Of a DNA stretch of 64,000 bases, positions 16,813-25,691 are shown piece after piece. The translations under genes were made by a program, and so were the position numbers. The notes beneath the pieces are model-generated. The model had not been told where the DNA came from. It saw only the letters and a list, made by a program, of their open reading frames with translations, and searched no databases. This stretch comes from C-114 sp963745405 (GTDB taxonomy: Bacteria; Chloroflexota; Limnocylindria; Limnocylindrales; CSP1-4): contig CAVUWY010000002.1 in NCBI GenBank assembly GCA_963745405.1, positions 2,418,001 to 2,482,000 of the forward strand, written 5' to 3'. Numbering within the stretch: the stretch's first letter is position 1; the number at the start of each line of letters is the position of its first letter.

Positions 16813-17859
16813 ATGGCGGCTTCGAGCTCAGCGCGGGAACGGGACGACGCGGACGACCACCTGGTCGGCCTCGACGCCATCCTCGCCGCTCGGGAGCTGG
16901 TGGCCGGGCGTGTCCATCGGACGCCGATGCTCTCGTCGGCCACTGCCGCGGCGGTCCTGGGGAAAGCCGGCGGTCCGCCGGTCGCCGGCGGCACGATCCA
17001 CGTCAAGGCCGAGAACCTGCAGGTCACGGGCTCCTTCAAGCCGCGCGGGATGACCAACAAGGTCGCCTCGCTCACCGCCGGCGAGCGGAGGCGAGGGATC
17101 GTCACCCTGTCGGCCGGCAACGCCGCCCAGGCCTATGCCTGGGCGGGACGTGACGCGGGGGTCCACGCCACGGTCGTCATGCCCGAGCGGGCCGTTCGAT
17201 CGAAGGTCGATGCCTGCCTCGGCTACGGCGCCGAGGTCGTCCTTCATGGCGCGCACGTCGGGGAGACCCTCGCCCGGGTGCACGAGCTCGTCGCCGAGCG
17301 CGGCCTCGTCTACTGCCATCCGTTTGACGATCCGGCCGTCATCGCCGGGCACGGCAGTGTCGGCCTCGAGATCCTCGAGGACGTGCCGGACGTCGACGTC
17401 GTCGTCGTCGGTGTCGGCGGTGGCGGCCTCATCAGCGGCATCGCAACGGCGATCAAGGAGCGCCGCCCCCAGACCCGCGTGTACGGCGTCGAGCCAGACG
17501 GCGCCGACGCGATGAGTCTTGCCCTCGAGAAGGGCGAGGTCGTGACGATGACCCCATCCACCGTCGCCGACGGACTCGCGGCCCCCTTCGCCGGTGCCTG
17601 GACGCTGGCGACGTGCCGGCACTACCTCGATGGCCTGATCCTCCTTGACGACCCGACCATCCTCGCCGGCATGCGCTTCGCGGCCGAGCGGATGAAGCAG
17701 GTCCTCGAGCCTGCTGGGGCGGCTGCGCTCGCGGCCGTCCTGTTCGGCCGGGTCCCGCTCCAGGATGGCGATCGCGTGTGTGTCGTCGCCTCGGGCGGGA
17801 ATGTCGAGATCGGCAAGATCGGTGCACTGATGGACGCGGCGGTACCCCTGCCGACATGA
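16813..17859 (+). CDS. Threonine dehydratase / serine-threonine ammonia-lyase
   Basis: 348 residues, the length of the short catabolic-type enzyme without an ACT domain. It is a fold-type II PLP enzyme that deaminates threonine to 2-oxobutanoate. The PLP lysine is in QVTGSFKPRGMTN, the tetraglycine phosphate loop is VGVGGGGLISG, and the C-terminal PLP-contact segment is VCVVASGGNVEIG. The 2-oxobutanoate could feed isoleucine synthesis or, through propionyl-CoA, the mutase encoded upstream; that link is inference. Start ATG 16813 fits a leaderless promoter. The stop overlaps the next start (ATGA). Confidence 0.93.
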   Translation: MAASSSARERDDADDHLVGLDAILAARELVAGRVHRTPMLSSATAAAVLGKAGGPPVAGGTIHVKAENLQVTGSFKPRGMTNKVASLTAGERRRGIVTLSAGNAAQAYAWAGRDAGVHATVVMPERAVRSKVDACLGYGAEVVLHGAHVGETLARVHELVAERGLVYCHPFDDPAVIAGHGSVGLEILEDVPDVDVVVVGVGGGGLISGIATAIKERRPQTRVYGVEPDGADAMSLALEKGEVVTMTPSTVADGLAAPFAGAWTLATCRHYLDGLILLDDPTILAGMRFAAERMKQVLEPAGAAALAAVLFGRVPLQDGDRVCVVASGGNVEIGKIGALMDAAVPLPT

Positions 17860-19424
17860 CCGAGGAGCCCGTCCCGGCGTTCGACCCGGGGGTCGTCACG
17901 GGAGGGGACACGATCCCTGTGGGCGGGGCCGTCTCGCCGGGTGACTCGGGCGCGGCGGCAGGGGTACCGCCGCCCGGGCACGCGCCGTGGCCCGCCGTCG
18001 CCCCTGGAGCCATCCCCGCGCCACCGGCGATCCCCGCGCCACCGGCCATCCCCGCACCACCGGCCATCCCCGCGCCGCCTCCAGCTGCGCCGCCGGTCGC
18101 CGCGCGGCCGGCCGAAACGACGCCCGACCCGCTCGCCGGGCTGCCCATCCGGAGCGGCCGGCTGCTGTCGGCGGCGTTCGACCTGCTCATCGCGGCGAGC
18201 ATCGACCTTCGCCGTGGCGGCCTCTACATCGGGGCGGTGCTGTTCATGACGGTCGCACCGCTGGTCGTGGTCGTCCTCGGCATCGTGGCCCACGGCACCC
18301 CGCTCGAGGACCTGCTGCAGGGCGCCTCGGTCTTCGATCTCGGGACGCCGGCCGGCGAGGCCGCCAGCGAGGCACTCGGGGCGACCCTGTTCGTCGTGCT
18401 CTTCCTGGCGATCATCGGCTACTTCGTGATCTCGATCGAGGGCCAGGCGATCGCGATCCTCCTGCTCGCTGGTCGGGTCGCGGACCGGCCGATATCGCTC
18501 GACGAGGCGCTCGTCCGATCCCGGCGCGTGTTCTGGCGCCTCGTGCGGGCGGCCATCATCGTGGCCATCCCCTCGACGATCGCCCAGTTCGTCGTCCTCA
18601 TCCCCCTGTCCGGCGGCTCGCAGACGTCCGAGGGACCGACGCTGCTGGCGACGGCGGTCTCGACCGTCGTGATCATGCCGTTCACCTACTACGCCACGGG
18701 CATCGTCCTCGGCGACGTGAATGCCCGCCAGGCGGTCCGCCGGTCGCTCACCCTCTTCGGGGTCCGGAAGCGACTGGGCATCACGGTCGCGATCTTCGCC
18801 GCCGTCGCCCAGTACCTGCTCGTGTTCGGGGCGGGCGTCGGCGGCGACATCCTCACCCGGGTCATCGCCCCGCTCGGCCTGTCGCCCGACGGCGGCATCG
18901 GCGCGATCGCGATCATCGGCGTCCTGGGGCTCATCTTCGTGTTCGCCCTCGGCTCGTTGCTGTTCCTCGTCTCGGCGATCAGCGTCGCCCCGCAGGTGAT
19001 CGCCTTCCTGTCGCTCACCCATTACACCGGCGGGCTCGATGCCGCCCGTGCCGATGAGCAGGTCGCGGCACGTCATGGCCGAACCGCCACCCCTGTCATC
19101 GCAGCGATACCGGTCATGACCTACGCCACTTCCGCGGTCTCGCCGCTCGCCGGTCCGGCGGTCGCGCCCGTCGTGGCGCCGCTGGGGCTGCCGCCGGCCT
19201 ACCTGACCCCCACTCCTCCTCCGGCGACGTACTGGCAGGTCGAACGGGTGGAGCCGCGACGTCGGTTCCGCTGGTTCACGATCCCGCTTCGACTCGGCGT
19301 CATCGCCGGTGTGCTGTGCATGGTCGGCGGCCTCCTGCAGCTGGCGAGTGCGCCGCCCGGGCCGCTCGACGAACCGCTGAACAACGAGCCGGCAGTGGCC
19401 GTCTCCTCGATGCTGTCTCGGTGA
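17856..19424 (+). CDS. Polytopic membrane protein with proline-rich cytoplasmic head
   Basis: 522 residues from ATG 17856, overlapping the dehydratase stop. The first 90 residues are disordered and Pro/Ala/Gly-rich, with four copies of a six-residue unit (AIPAPP). Residues about 105-400 have six or so hydrophobic segments (for example LFMTVAPLVVVVLGIVAHG and YLLVFGAGVGGDILTRVIAP). The pattern is similar to the membrane domain of glycerophosphodiester phosphodiesterases, without the catalytic domain. A final hydrophobic segment (LGVIAGVLCMVGGLLQLA) lies near the C-terminus after another Pro-rich stretch. Function unknown. Confidence 0.75.
   Translation: MTEEPVPAFDPGVVTGGDTIPVGGAVSPGDSGAAAGVPPPGHAPWPAVAPGAIPAPPAIPAPPAIPAPPAIPAPPPAAPPVAARPAETTPDPLAGLPIRSGRLLSAAFDLLIAASIDLRRGGLYIGAVLFMTVAPLVVVVLGIVAHGTPLEDLLQGASVFDLGTPAGEAASEALGATLFVVLFLAIIGYFVISIEGQAIAILLLAGRVADRPISLDEALVRSRRVFWRLVRAAIIVAIPSTIAQFVVLIPLSGGSQTSEGPTLLATAVSTVVIMPFTYYATGIVLGDVNARQAVRRSLTLFGVRKRLGITVAIFAAVAQYLLVFGAGVGGDILTRVIAPLGLSPDGGIGAIAIIGVLGLIFVFALGSLLFLVSAISVAPQVIAFLSLTHYTGGLDAARADEQVAARHGRTATPVIAAIPVMTYATSAVSPLAGPAVAPVVAPLGLPPAYLTPTPPPATYWQVERVEPRRRFRWFTIPLRLGVIAGVLCMVGGLLQLASAPPGPLDEPLNNEPAVAVSSMLSR
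18009..18080 (+). repeat. Four tandem 18-bp repeats inside the membrane protein gene
   Basis: Units at 18009, 18027, 18045 and 18063 differ by one to a few bases and encode repeated AIPAPP. The copy number is likely to vary between strains. Confidence 0.9.
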
Positions 19425-19483
19425 GTCCGACCGTCCGGCGGTCCACCCGGAGGGGGCGTCGGAAGTCGGCGGTCGCGGTCCGG

Positions 19484-19489
19484 TAGACT
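19484..19489 (+). promoter_or_regulatory. -10 element TAGACT upstream of the META lipoprotein gene
   Basis: Predicts a transcript start near 19496 and a 45-base leader that carries a GGGGAGG ribosome site before ATG 19541. This is a leadered gene, unlike many neighbours. Confidence 0.45.
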
Positions 19490-19540
19490 CGACCGGCGGG
19501 CGTCGACAGGCGGACCGTCGAAGCCCAGGGGAGGTCCCAC

Positions 19541-20566
19541 ATGCGAAGAATCGCGTTCACCGTGCTCGTCGGCGTCGCCATCACGATCCTTTCGGCGTGC
19601 CGAGCCACCACGGCCAGCCCCGAACTGACCGGTCAGCCGTGGATGCTGACCTCGATCACCGAGTCCTCGCCGGCGTTCACGGCGCTCATCCCGCCGGCCG
19701 ACCAGTCGCGCTACCAGATCACCTTCAAGACCGATAACTCGTACTTCGCGACGGCCGACTGCAACAACCTCGTCGGGACCTACGTGGCCCGCGACTCCAA
19801 GCTGACGATCCAGGTCGGGCCATCGACCCTGGTGGCCTGCGGCAGCGGCTCGTACGGGGCGATCTTCGCCCACGCACTGACGTCCGCCTCGACGTACGCG
19901 ATCGCCGACAACGCACTGACCATCGGCCTCGACGGTGGCGGGTCGCTCCTGTTCGCCGCGGGAGGCGCCGCGCCGGTCGGGAGCGCCTCGGCCGCCGCCT
20001 CGCCCTCGGCCGCTCCGAGCGTCTCTCCGTCGCCAACCCCATCGCCCACACCGACCCCGAGCCCGACGCCATCGCCCACACCGACCGCGAGCCCGACACC
20101 GGCCGCGAGCGGCAAGCCGACTGCAGCGCCGAGCTCCACGCCTGCTCCGACCGCGGCACCGACCGCGACGCCCACCCCGACGCCGACCCCCGCCCCGAGC
20201 GGCGGCACCGGGCTCGCTGGAACGGGCTGGACCCTGACCCAGTTCACGCTCATCGACCCGGTCTACGAGGCGACGGTGCCGGCGACGAACCCGCCGCTCT
20301 ACACGATCCAGTTCAATGCCGACGGGACGTTCGCGGCCAAGGCCGACTGCAACCAGGTGGCCGGCACGTACGTCGTGGGCGCCGGCGGGACGCTCACGAT
20401 CACGATCGGGCCCTCGACGATGGTCGCCTGCCCTCCGGGCTCACGCTCCGACCTCTACGTCTTCGCCCTCGGCCGAGCGGCGTCGTACACCACCGCGGCC
20501 GACACGATGACCGTCACGGAGACCGGCGGCGGGACGCTCGAATTCACGGCCGCGGCCAAGCCGTAG
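19541..20566 (+). CDS. Lipoprotein with two META domains
   Basis: 341 residues. Signal peptide with lipobox (VAITILSAC, cysteine near residue 20). Two META/HslJ-like domains lie at about residues 28-140 and 225-340. Both have the same plan: a W-x-L-T opening (QPWMLTSIT, GWTLTQFT), a strand 'YQITFKTDNSYFATADCNN' or 'YTIQFNADGTFAAKADCNQ', the loop 'GTYV', 'GPSTLVAC' or 'GPSTMVAC', and a closing strand. The paired cysteines (ADCN and VAC) are kept in both, probably as a disulfide. About 85 residues of Ser/Thr/Pro repeats link the domains. META domains are found in secreted stress proteins; molecular role unclear. Confidence 0.87.
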   Translation: MRRIAFTVLVGVAITILSACRATTASPELTGQPWMLTSITESSPAFTALIPPADQSRYQITFKTDNSYFATADCNNLVGTYVARDSKLTIQVGPSTLVACGSGSYGAIFAHALTSASTYAIADNALTIGLDGGGSLLFAAGGAAPVGSASAAASPSAAPSVSPSPTPSPTPTPSPTPSPTPTASPTPAASGKPTAAPSSTPAPTAAPTATPTPTPTPAPSGGTGLAGTGWTLTQFTLIDPVYEATVPATNPPLYTIQFNADGTFAAKADCNQVAGTYVVGAGGTLTITIGPSTMVACPPGSRSDLYVFALGRAASYTTAADTMTVTETGGGTLEFTAAAKP

Positions 20567-20597
20567 GGCGTCGTCGCCGGCCCGCCGGCCCGACGCC
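20567..20597. terminator. Hairpin between convergent genes
   Basis: Outer arms GGCGTCG/CGACGCC (20567-20573 and 20591-20597) enclose an inner GC stem. It lies between the META gene and the converging phospholipase-D-like gene and reaches the latter's stop codon. Confidence 0.55.
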
Positions 20598-21865
20598 TAG
20601 AAGAAGGGCGACAGGATCGACATCGCCGCGTTGAGCGCCCGCTCCCGCTTCCCGGTCGGGATGCGGGCCGGGGCGGAGATGATCATGTCGCGGTCGAACA
20701 ACTCGCGGGCCACGTGGTCGGCGAAGTCCTTGTCGTTCGACCGGACCTGGAGCTCCCAGTTCCGCCGCAGGCTCAGGCCGTCGAGGTTGGCCGTCCCGGC
20801 GAGGACCGTGTCGTCCGACACGAGGACCTTGGCGTGGGCCATGTGGGGATGCTCGCGCAGGTCGACGCCGGCCTCCGTGAGCTCGGCGAACCAGTGGCGG
20901 ACGGCGCCCTTGGCGGGGAACGACTTCGGGTCGGCCGGCACGATGACCCGGACATCCACGCCGCGTTTGCCGGCCCGGATGATGCCGCGGATGATCGCCC
21001 GGTCGGCGAGGTACGGGTTGATCACGTAGAGCCGCCGGCGCGCCCCGGCGATCGCCTCCTTGTAGGCCGCGACGATCGGAAGGTGCCCCTCACCGGGGTT
21101 GTTGGCGAGGATCTCCATCAGGACGCCGTCGCCCGTCGGCTGCTCGGGGAAGAATTGGTCGAGCTCGGCGGCGGTCTCCGGTAGCGGACCGCCCTGGAAG
21201 TGCCACGACAGCAGGCAGACCGCCTGGAGCTGGGCGACGACCGGGCCCTCCATGCGGAGCATCACGTCGTGGAACCGCTCGTCGTTGAAGTGGTCCTCGA
21301 TGCCCGGTCCGCCGGCATACCCGATGCGCCCGTCGATGACGACGACCTTGCGGTGGTCGAAGTGGCCGAAGTCGTCGAAGCGCCAGTCGATCCGCCGGCT
21401 GCCGACGAGGCCGTCGAGGTCGAAGAAGGCGCCCTGGTTGGCCACGACCTGGACGCCACCCGCCCTCAACGCCCCGTAGAGCTGGCGAGAGCCGAGCCCG
21501 GGCTGGCTGTAACCGGCGTCGACCATGAGTCGCACGGCGACGCCTTCGCTCACCTTCTTGATGAGCAGGTCGCGGAAGCGGTCGCCGATGTCGCCGGCCT
21601 TGAACCCGAAGATGATGATGTGGACGTCGGAGCGGGCGGCCTCGATGTCGGCGAGCATCTTCGGGAAGAACGCCGGACCGTCGATGAGCAGTTCCCAGCT
21701 CGTCGCCGGAGCCGGGGCGAAGTGGATGGCCAGCGGCCGTCGCGCGGGACGATGCCCGAGGACTGCCTCGACGAGCGAGCGGGCCTGCTCCGGGGTGATC
21801 GCCGCTACGCTCGATGGGCCGGCGCCGGCCGGCGGTGGACTCGACGCGGGTGTTTCCTCGACCAT
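20597..21865 (-). CDS. Phospholipase D-like / cardiolipin-synthase-like protein
   Basis: 422 residues from ATG 21865 (GGAAGGA lies upstream). Two HKD motifs are visible: HFDHRKVVVIDGRIGYAGG in the first half and HMAHAKVLVSDDTVLAGTANLD in the second, the latter with the downstream asparagine and aspartate. These catalyse phosphatidyl transfer through a histidine intermediate. There is no obvious N-terminal membrane segment of the kind found in ClsA, so it is closer to ClsB/YbhO-type enzymes or other PLD-fold proteins. It could make cardiolipin or hydrolyse phosphodiesters. Divergent from the membrane protein gene at 22086. Confidence 0.88.
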   Translation of the reverse strand: MVEETPASSPPPAGAGPSSVAAITPEQARSLVEAVLGHRPARRPLAIHFAPAPATSWELLIDGPAFFPKMLADIEAARSDVHIIIFGFKAGDIGDRFRDLLIKKVSEGVAVRLMVDAGYSQPGLGSRQLYGALRAGGVQVVANQGAFFDLDGLVGSRRIDWRFDDFGHFDHRKVVVIDGRIGYAGGPGIEDHFNDERFHDVMLRMEGPVVAQLQAVCLLSWHFQGGPLPETAAELDQFFPEQPTGDGVLMEILANNPGEGHLPIVAAYKEAIAGARRRLYVINPYLADRAIIRGIIRAGKRGVDVRVIVPADPKSFPAKGAVRHWFAELTEAGVDLREHPHMAHAKVLVSDDTVLAGTANLDGLSLRRNWELQVRSNDKDFADHVARELFDRDMIISAPARIPTGKRERALNAAMSILSPFF

Positions 21866-22085
21866 GCGTTGCTGCCCGGTCCTTCCACCACTGGCGATAG
21901 GGCTGTTTGAGCGGGTTCTCGATCGTAGTCGCCGCACTTCGGGGGTGTCAACGAGACGGTCCCGCGTGCCCGGTCCCACCGGAGCCACCGGTGTCCCATC
22001 CTGCCATCCGGGGCGGAGCCGCCATCATCGCCGTCGCGAGCCGCTACCCTGTGCCGGAGCACCGCTGCCATGAGGGCGATACGGG

Positions 22086-23228
22086 ATGTCGGTAACCGGG
22101 TCGGACGCGTCGACGGACCCTGACGGGTCGAGCAGCACCGAGGGGCAGGATCCCGCCTCGGCGGCAGCACCGCCGAGCCGCCGCGCGGCCCTGCTCCGAT
22201 CGGGCTTCATCCTCGGGGTCCTCCTCGTCGTCTTCGTCGTGATCATCCCCCGCTTCGTCGACTACAGCGAGGTCGCCGACGCGTTCCGGGAGCTGACCCT
22301 GCCGCAGGTCGCGTTCATGACGGTCCTCGGGGCTATCGCCTGGCTCATCAGCGGCCAGCTCTTCACGGTGCTCACCGAGGGCCTGTCGGTGATCCAGGGC
22401 GGGACGTCGTACCTGATCCTTTCGGGCATCGGCTCGAGCGTCCCGTTCGGCCCCTGGAACATGGGTGTCGTCTGGGTGGTCGTCCGGGGCTGGGGCGTCG
22501 GGGTGCAGCCGGCGACGTCGGGGATCGCCCTCTACGGCGTGATCAATCAGCTCGGCCGGCTCGCCCTGCCACTCGTCGCGGTGATCGTCCTGATCGCGAC
22601 GGGCGGGCTCGGTGGGGGCGGCGGAACCGCATTCGTCATCACGCTGATCAGCATCGTGGTGTTCGTGGTCGCCACCGGCCTGATCGCCGCCGTCGTCCGC
22701 TCCGATCGTGTCGCCGACTGGCTCGGCCGGACCGGGCAGCGGGTCGTGTCCTGGGTCCTGGCCCGTCTCGGCCGGACCGGCGCCCCGGACGTGTCCGCGT
22801 CGGTGCACCGCTTCCGTGACCAGCTCGGCGCGGTCATCCAGCGCCGCGGGCTGGCGGCCCTCATCGTCTCGATCATCGCCCAACTCAGCTGGTGCGTCGT
22901 CCTCATCGCCGCGCTGCGGGTCGTGGGCGTTCCCGAGAGCACGCTGTCACCGAGCGACGTCCTTGCCGTCTTCGCCCTGGTGAGCGTGATCACGATCATC
23001 CCGATCTCGCCCGGCGGTGCAGGGGTCCCTGAGCTGCTGTACATCGCCGGCCTCTCCGCGATCGCCGGCGACCAGAACGAGTCGGTCATCACGGCCGGCG
23101 TCTTCCTCTTCCGCCTCTACCAGTGGTTCCTGCCGATCCCGATCGCCTGGATCCTCCTCAAGCTCGCCCGCCGCGGTCGGTCGATGCTGCCGACGACCTC
23201 CGAGCTGCGCTCGTACGCGAAGGGGTGA
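22086..23228 (+). CDS. Lysylphosphatidylglycerol-synthase-like (YbhN/AglD) membrane protein
   Basis: 380 residues. A disordered N-terminus of about 35 residues precedes seven to eight hydrophobic segments. The family pattern is seen in QLFTVLTEGLSV, in SSVPFGPWNMGVVWVVV and in the conserved PISPGGAGVPELLYIAGLS near the C-terminus. Members of this flippase-like family move or modify lipid-linked molecules, but the soluble lysyl-transferase domain is absent here. A TACCCT element at 22045-22050 predicts a leader of about 29 bases. Its stop overlaps the AI-2E permease start in GTGA, so they are probably co-expressed. Confidence 0.82.
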   Translation: MSVTGSDASTDPDGSSSTEGQDPASAAAPPSRRAALLRSGFILGVLLVVFVVIIPRFVDYSEVADAFRELTLPQVAFMTVLGAIAWLISGQLFTVLTEGLSVIQGGTSYLILSGIGSSVPFGPWNMGVVWVVVRGWGVGVQPATSGIALYGVINQLGRLALPLVAVIVLIATGGLGGGGGTAFVITLISIVVFVVATGLIAAVVRSDRVADWLGRTGQRVVSWVLARLGRTGAPDVSASVHRFRDQLGAVIQRRGLAALIVSIIAQLSWCVVLIAALRVVGVPESTLSPSDVLAVFALVSVITIIPISPGGAGVPELLYIAGLSAIAGDQNESVITAGVFLFRLYQWFLPIPIAWILLKLARRGRSMLPTTSELRSYAKG

Positions 23229-24307
23229 CCGGCCCGTCCGGACCCACGCCGGAGGACCCGTCGCGAACGTCGGGCGCCATCGAGGGGCTGCGCGGGACCT
23301 CGCCGCTGTTCGCGACCCTGGTCGTCGCGGTCGCCATCGGTGCGCTCCTGTTCCTCGTCGGCTGGGCGGCCGCGGTCCTCGCACCGCTGGGACTCGGCCT
23401 GTTCGTCGCGGCTCTGGCGGCGCCGCTGTTCGGGCGGCTGGAGGCGCGCGGGCTGTCGGCCCCGGTCGCGCTGACCATCACGATCGGCCTCGTCCTGATC
23501 ATCGGCGCGACGCTCGTCCTGCTCGCTCTGACCTCGGCGCGGACCCTGACCGACTCACTCGCCCAGTACAGCGACGATCTGCAGGCGCGCTACGGGGACG
23601 CCTCGGGGGCGCTCGCCTCGATGGGCGTGCCCACCGCGGTCCGCGAGATCATCTCCCCGGAGACGCTCGTCTCGGTCCTGCGCTCGGTGATCGACATCCT
23701 GCTCCAGGTCGGCGGCAGCCTCGTGTTCGCGGTGGTCGTCGCCGCCCTGCTCCTTCTCGACGGTCCCCGACTCGCCCGACTGCAGGCCGGCGGGACGGGC
23801 GGCGGGAACCCGGTCTTCCACGAGGTCCCGGCGCTGGCCCGGGCGGCCGTGACGTATTTCGTCGTCCGCATCCGGATCAACGCGGTGACGGCGGTGGGCC
23901 TGTTCGCCCTCATGCTCGTGCTCGGCGTCGACGACGCGCTGCTGTGGGCGGTCGGGGCGTTCTTCCTGAGCTTCGTGCCCTATCTCGGGCTGACCCTCGC
24001 CCTCATCCCACCGACGATCCTCGCTTTCGCCGAGTCGGGACCGGTCGCGGCCGGCCTCATGGTCCTCGGCGGGGTGGTACTCAACGTCGTGGCCGAGAAC
24101 GTGCTCGAGCCGACGCTCACCGGTCGGGCCCTGTCGCTCTCGACCTGGCTCGTGTTCCTCATGTTCTTCTTCTGGGTCTGGCTCATCGGGCCGGTCGGGG
24201 CGCTCCTGTCGATGCCGATCACGGTCCTGATCGTGCTCGTGCTCCGGGACAGCGAGCAGACGCGGTGGATCGCCGCCCTGCTCGCTCGCGACGATGCCGG
24301 GCCATGA
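23225..24307 (+). CDS. AI-2E family (PerM-like) membrane transporter, copy 1
   Basis: 360 residues from GTG 23225, overlapping the upstream stop. The topology is that of the family: two hydrophobic segments at the N-terminus, a central amphipathic region (SLAQYSDDLQARYGDASGAL), then several membrane segments. The family signature is in the last third (FLSFVPYLGLTLALIPPTIL and the VAENVLEPTLTGRALSLS stretch). PerM/AI-2E exporters move small molecules or ions, and only a few are proven to carry autoinducer-2. A second, clearly different family member follows 43 bases downstream. Confidence 0.86.
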   Translation: MTGPSGPTPEDPSRTSGAIEGLRGTSPLFATLVVAVAIGALLFLVGWAAAVLAPLGLGLFVAALAAPLFGRLEARGLSAPVALTITIGLVLIIGATLVLLALTSARTLTDSLAQYSDDLQARYGDASGALASMGVPTAVREIISPETLVSVLRSVIDILLQVGGSLVFAVVVAALLLLDGPRLARLQAGGTGGGNPVFHEVPALARAAVTYFVVRIRINAVTAVGLFALMLVLGVDDALLWAVGAFFLSFVPYLGLTLALIPPTILAFAESGPVAAGLMVLGGVVLNVVAENVLEPTLTGRALSLSTWLVFLMFFFWVWLIGPVGALLSMPITVLIVLVLRDSEQTRWIAALLARDDAGP

Positions 24308-24338
24308 CGCCGCGGATCGTCGACGGATCGGTGGCGAG

Positions 24339-24344
24339 TAGGCT
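24339..24344 (+). promoter_or_regulatory. -10 element TAGGCT, leaderless start
   Basis: Exactly six bases before ATG 24351 of the second AI-2E gene, giving it a promoter of its own inside the cluster. Confidence 0.6.
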
Positions 24345-24350
24345 CTGCCG

Positions 24351-25502
24351 ATGAGCCAGGCGCCGGCGGTCGATCCGCACTTCCACGTTCCGGCCCGTCG
24401 GATCGTCGGTCTCCTCGTCGCGGCGGCGGTGCTTCTGTGGTTCGCCCGGCCGGTCCTGGCACCGTTCGTGGTCGGCGCCTTCATCGCCTACGCCTTCACG
24501 CCGTTCATCGATACCGCCCAGGCGCGGACCGGCCGGTCGAGGATCCTCATCGTCGTCGCCGGCTACCTGCTCGGCCTCATCGCCATCGGCGCCGTCGTCT
24601 TCGTCTTCGCCGGCCTCATCTACCGCGAGCTCGAGCTCCTCGTCCAGAGCGGCCCGGACGCCCTGACGACCGCCCTGCGGCAGCTGTTCGGTGCCGACAG
24701 CATCACGGTGGGCGACCGGACGATCACGGTCGCCGAGCTCGCCTCCCGCCTCCAGTCTGCGATCGCGGCGTTCACCCAGACACCGGAGGGGGCGCTGCGG
24801 AGCGCGGAGCAGGTCCTCCACACGGCCCTCGACGTCGTCCTGACGATGATCGTCACCTTCTACCTGCTCCTCGACGGCGGCCGCTTCGGCGACATCGCGC
24901 TGCGGTTCCTCGAACCGGCCGATCGAGCCCAGACGAAGCGGATCGCCGGGCGGATCCATGTCGTCCTCGGCCATTGGCTGCGCGGCCAGCTCGTGCTGGT
25001 GGTCCTCGTCGCCCTGATCGTGTCGGTGGTCCTCGGGCCGGTCCTCAACCTGCCGTATGCCACCGCGCTCGGGGTCATGACCGGCCTGCTCGAGGTGATC
25101 CCCCTCATCGGGCCGCTCGTCGCCGGGGCGATCGTGGCGATCGTGGCGCTGTCCAGCGGCGGGATCGGCCTGGCGGTCACGGTCGTCGTCTTCCTGTTCC
25201 TGCTCCGCCAGGTCGAGGATGCCGTCGTCATGCCACTCGTCCTCGGCCGGGCGGTCCACCTCCATCCGCTGGTGGCGATGTTCGCCGTCGTCGTCGGCAC
25301 GACCGCGTTCGGGATCCTCGGGACGTTCCTGGCCGTGCCGGTCGCCGCCGCGATCAACGTGGCGATGCACGAGTTCTTCCCGGCCGAGCTCGGGGCACTG
25401 CCGGACGAGGGGTTCGGCGTCGTCGGAGCCGCTTCGAGCGAGCACGGCGCGACGGTCGCGGACGCCCCTGCCGATGCCGACACCGGCACGAGCGCTTCGT
25501 GA
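24351..25502 (+). CDS. AI-2E family (PerM-like) membrane transporter, copy 2
   Basis: 383 residues. Same layout as the preceding gene: VLLWFARPVLAPFVVGAFIAYAFTP at the N-terminus, a periplasmic-like middle, and the signature TGLLEVIPLIGPLVAGAIVAI with QVEDAVVMPLVLGRAVHLHP near the end. It is closer to the canonical PerM consensus than copy 1 (the 'P..gp.~~~ip' and 'e~~.~~P~~~g~~~~lhp' pieces are complete). Substrate unknown. The C-terminal 40 residues are Ala/Asp-rich and probably disordered. ATG 24351 is the likely start because of the TAGGCT element six bases before it. Confidence 0.9.
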   Translation: MSQAPAVDPHFHVPARRIVGLLVAAAVLLWFARPVLAPFVVGAFIAYAFTPFIDTAQARTGRSRILIVVAGYLLGLIAIGAVVFVFAGLIYRELELLVQSGPDALTTALRQLFGADSITVGDRTITVAELASRLQSAIAAFTQTPEGALRSAEQVLHTALDVVLTMIVTFYLLLDGGRFGDIALRFLEPADRAQTKRIAGRIHVVLGHWLRGQLVLVVLVALIVSVVLGPVLNLPYATALGVMTGLLEVIPLIGPLVAGAIVAIVALSSGGIGLAVTVVVFLFLLRQVEDAVVMPLVLGRAVHLHPLVAMFAVVVGTTAFGILGTFLAVPVAAAINVAMHEFFPAELGALPDEGFGVVGAASSEHGATVADAPADADTGTSAS

Positions 25503-25691
25503 CTTCGATCGACCGAAGGGCTGCCGGCCGCTCCCCGACGTGCTCGTGCATGTCACCATGCGCCAGGTGACGACGTCGTCGACACGGGCCTCGGCCGCGG
25601 TGTGGCGTCGCCTCCGGCGCACCGAAGGGAGCCTTCACGCGATGCCCGCACCGATCGCCCGACCTCGACCACGACCCTGGAGGTCGACGAG

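Noticed and set aside
22070..22123. Short ORF (17 codons) before the flippase-like gene
   Set aside because: No ribosome site; its frame runs into the gene's start without stop/start overlap.
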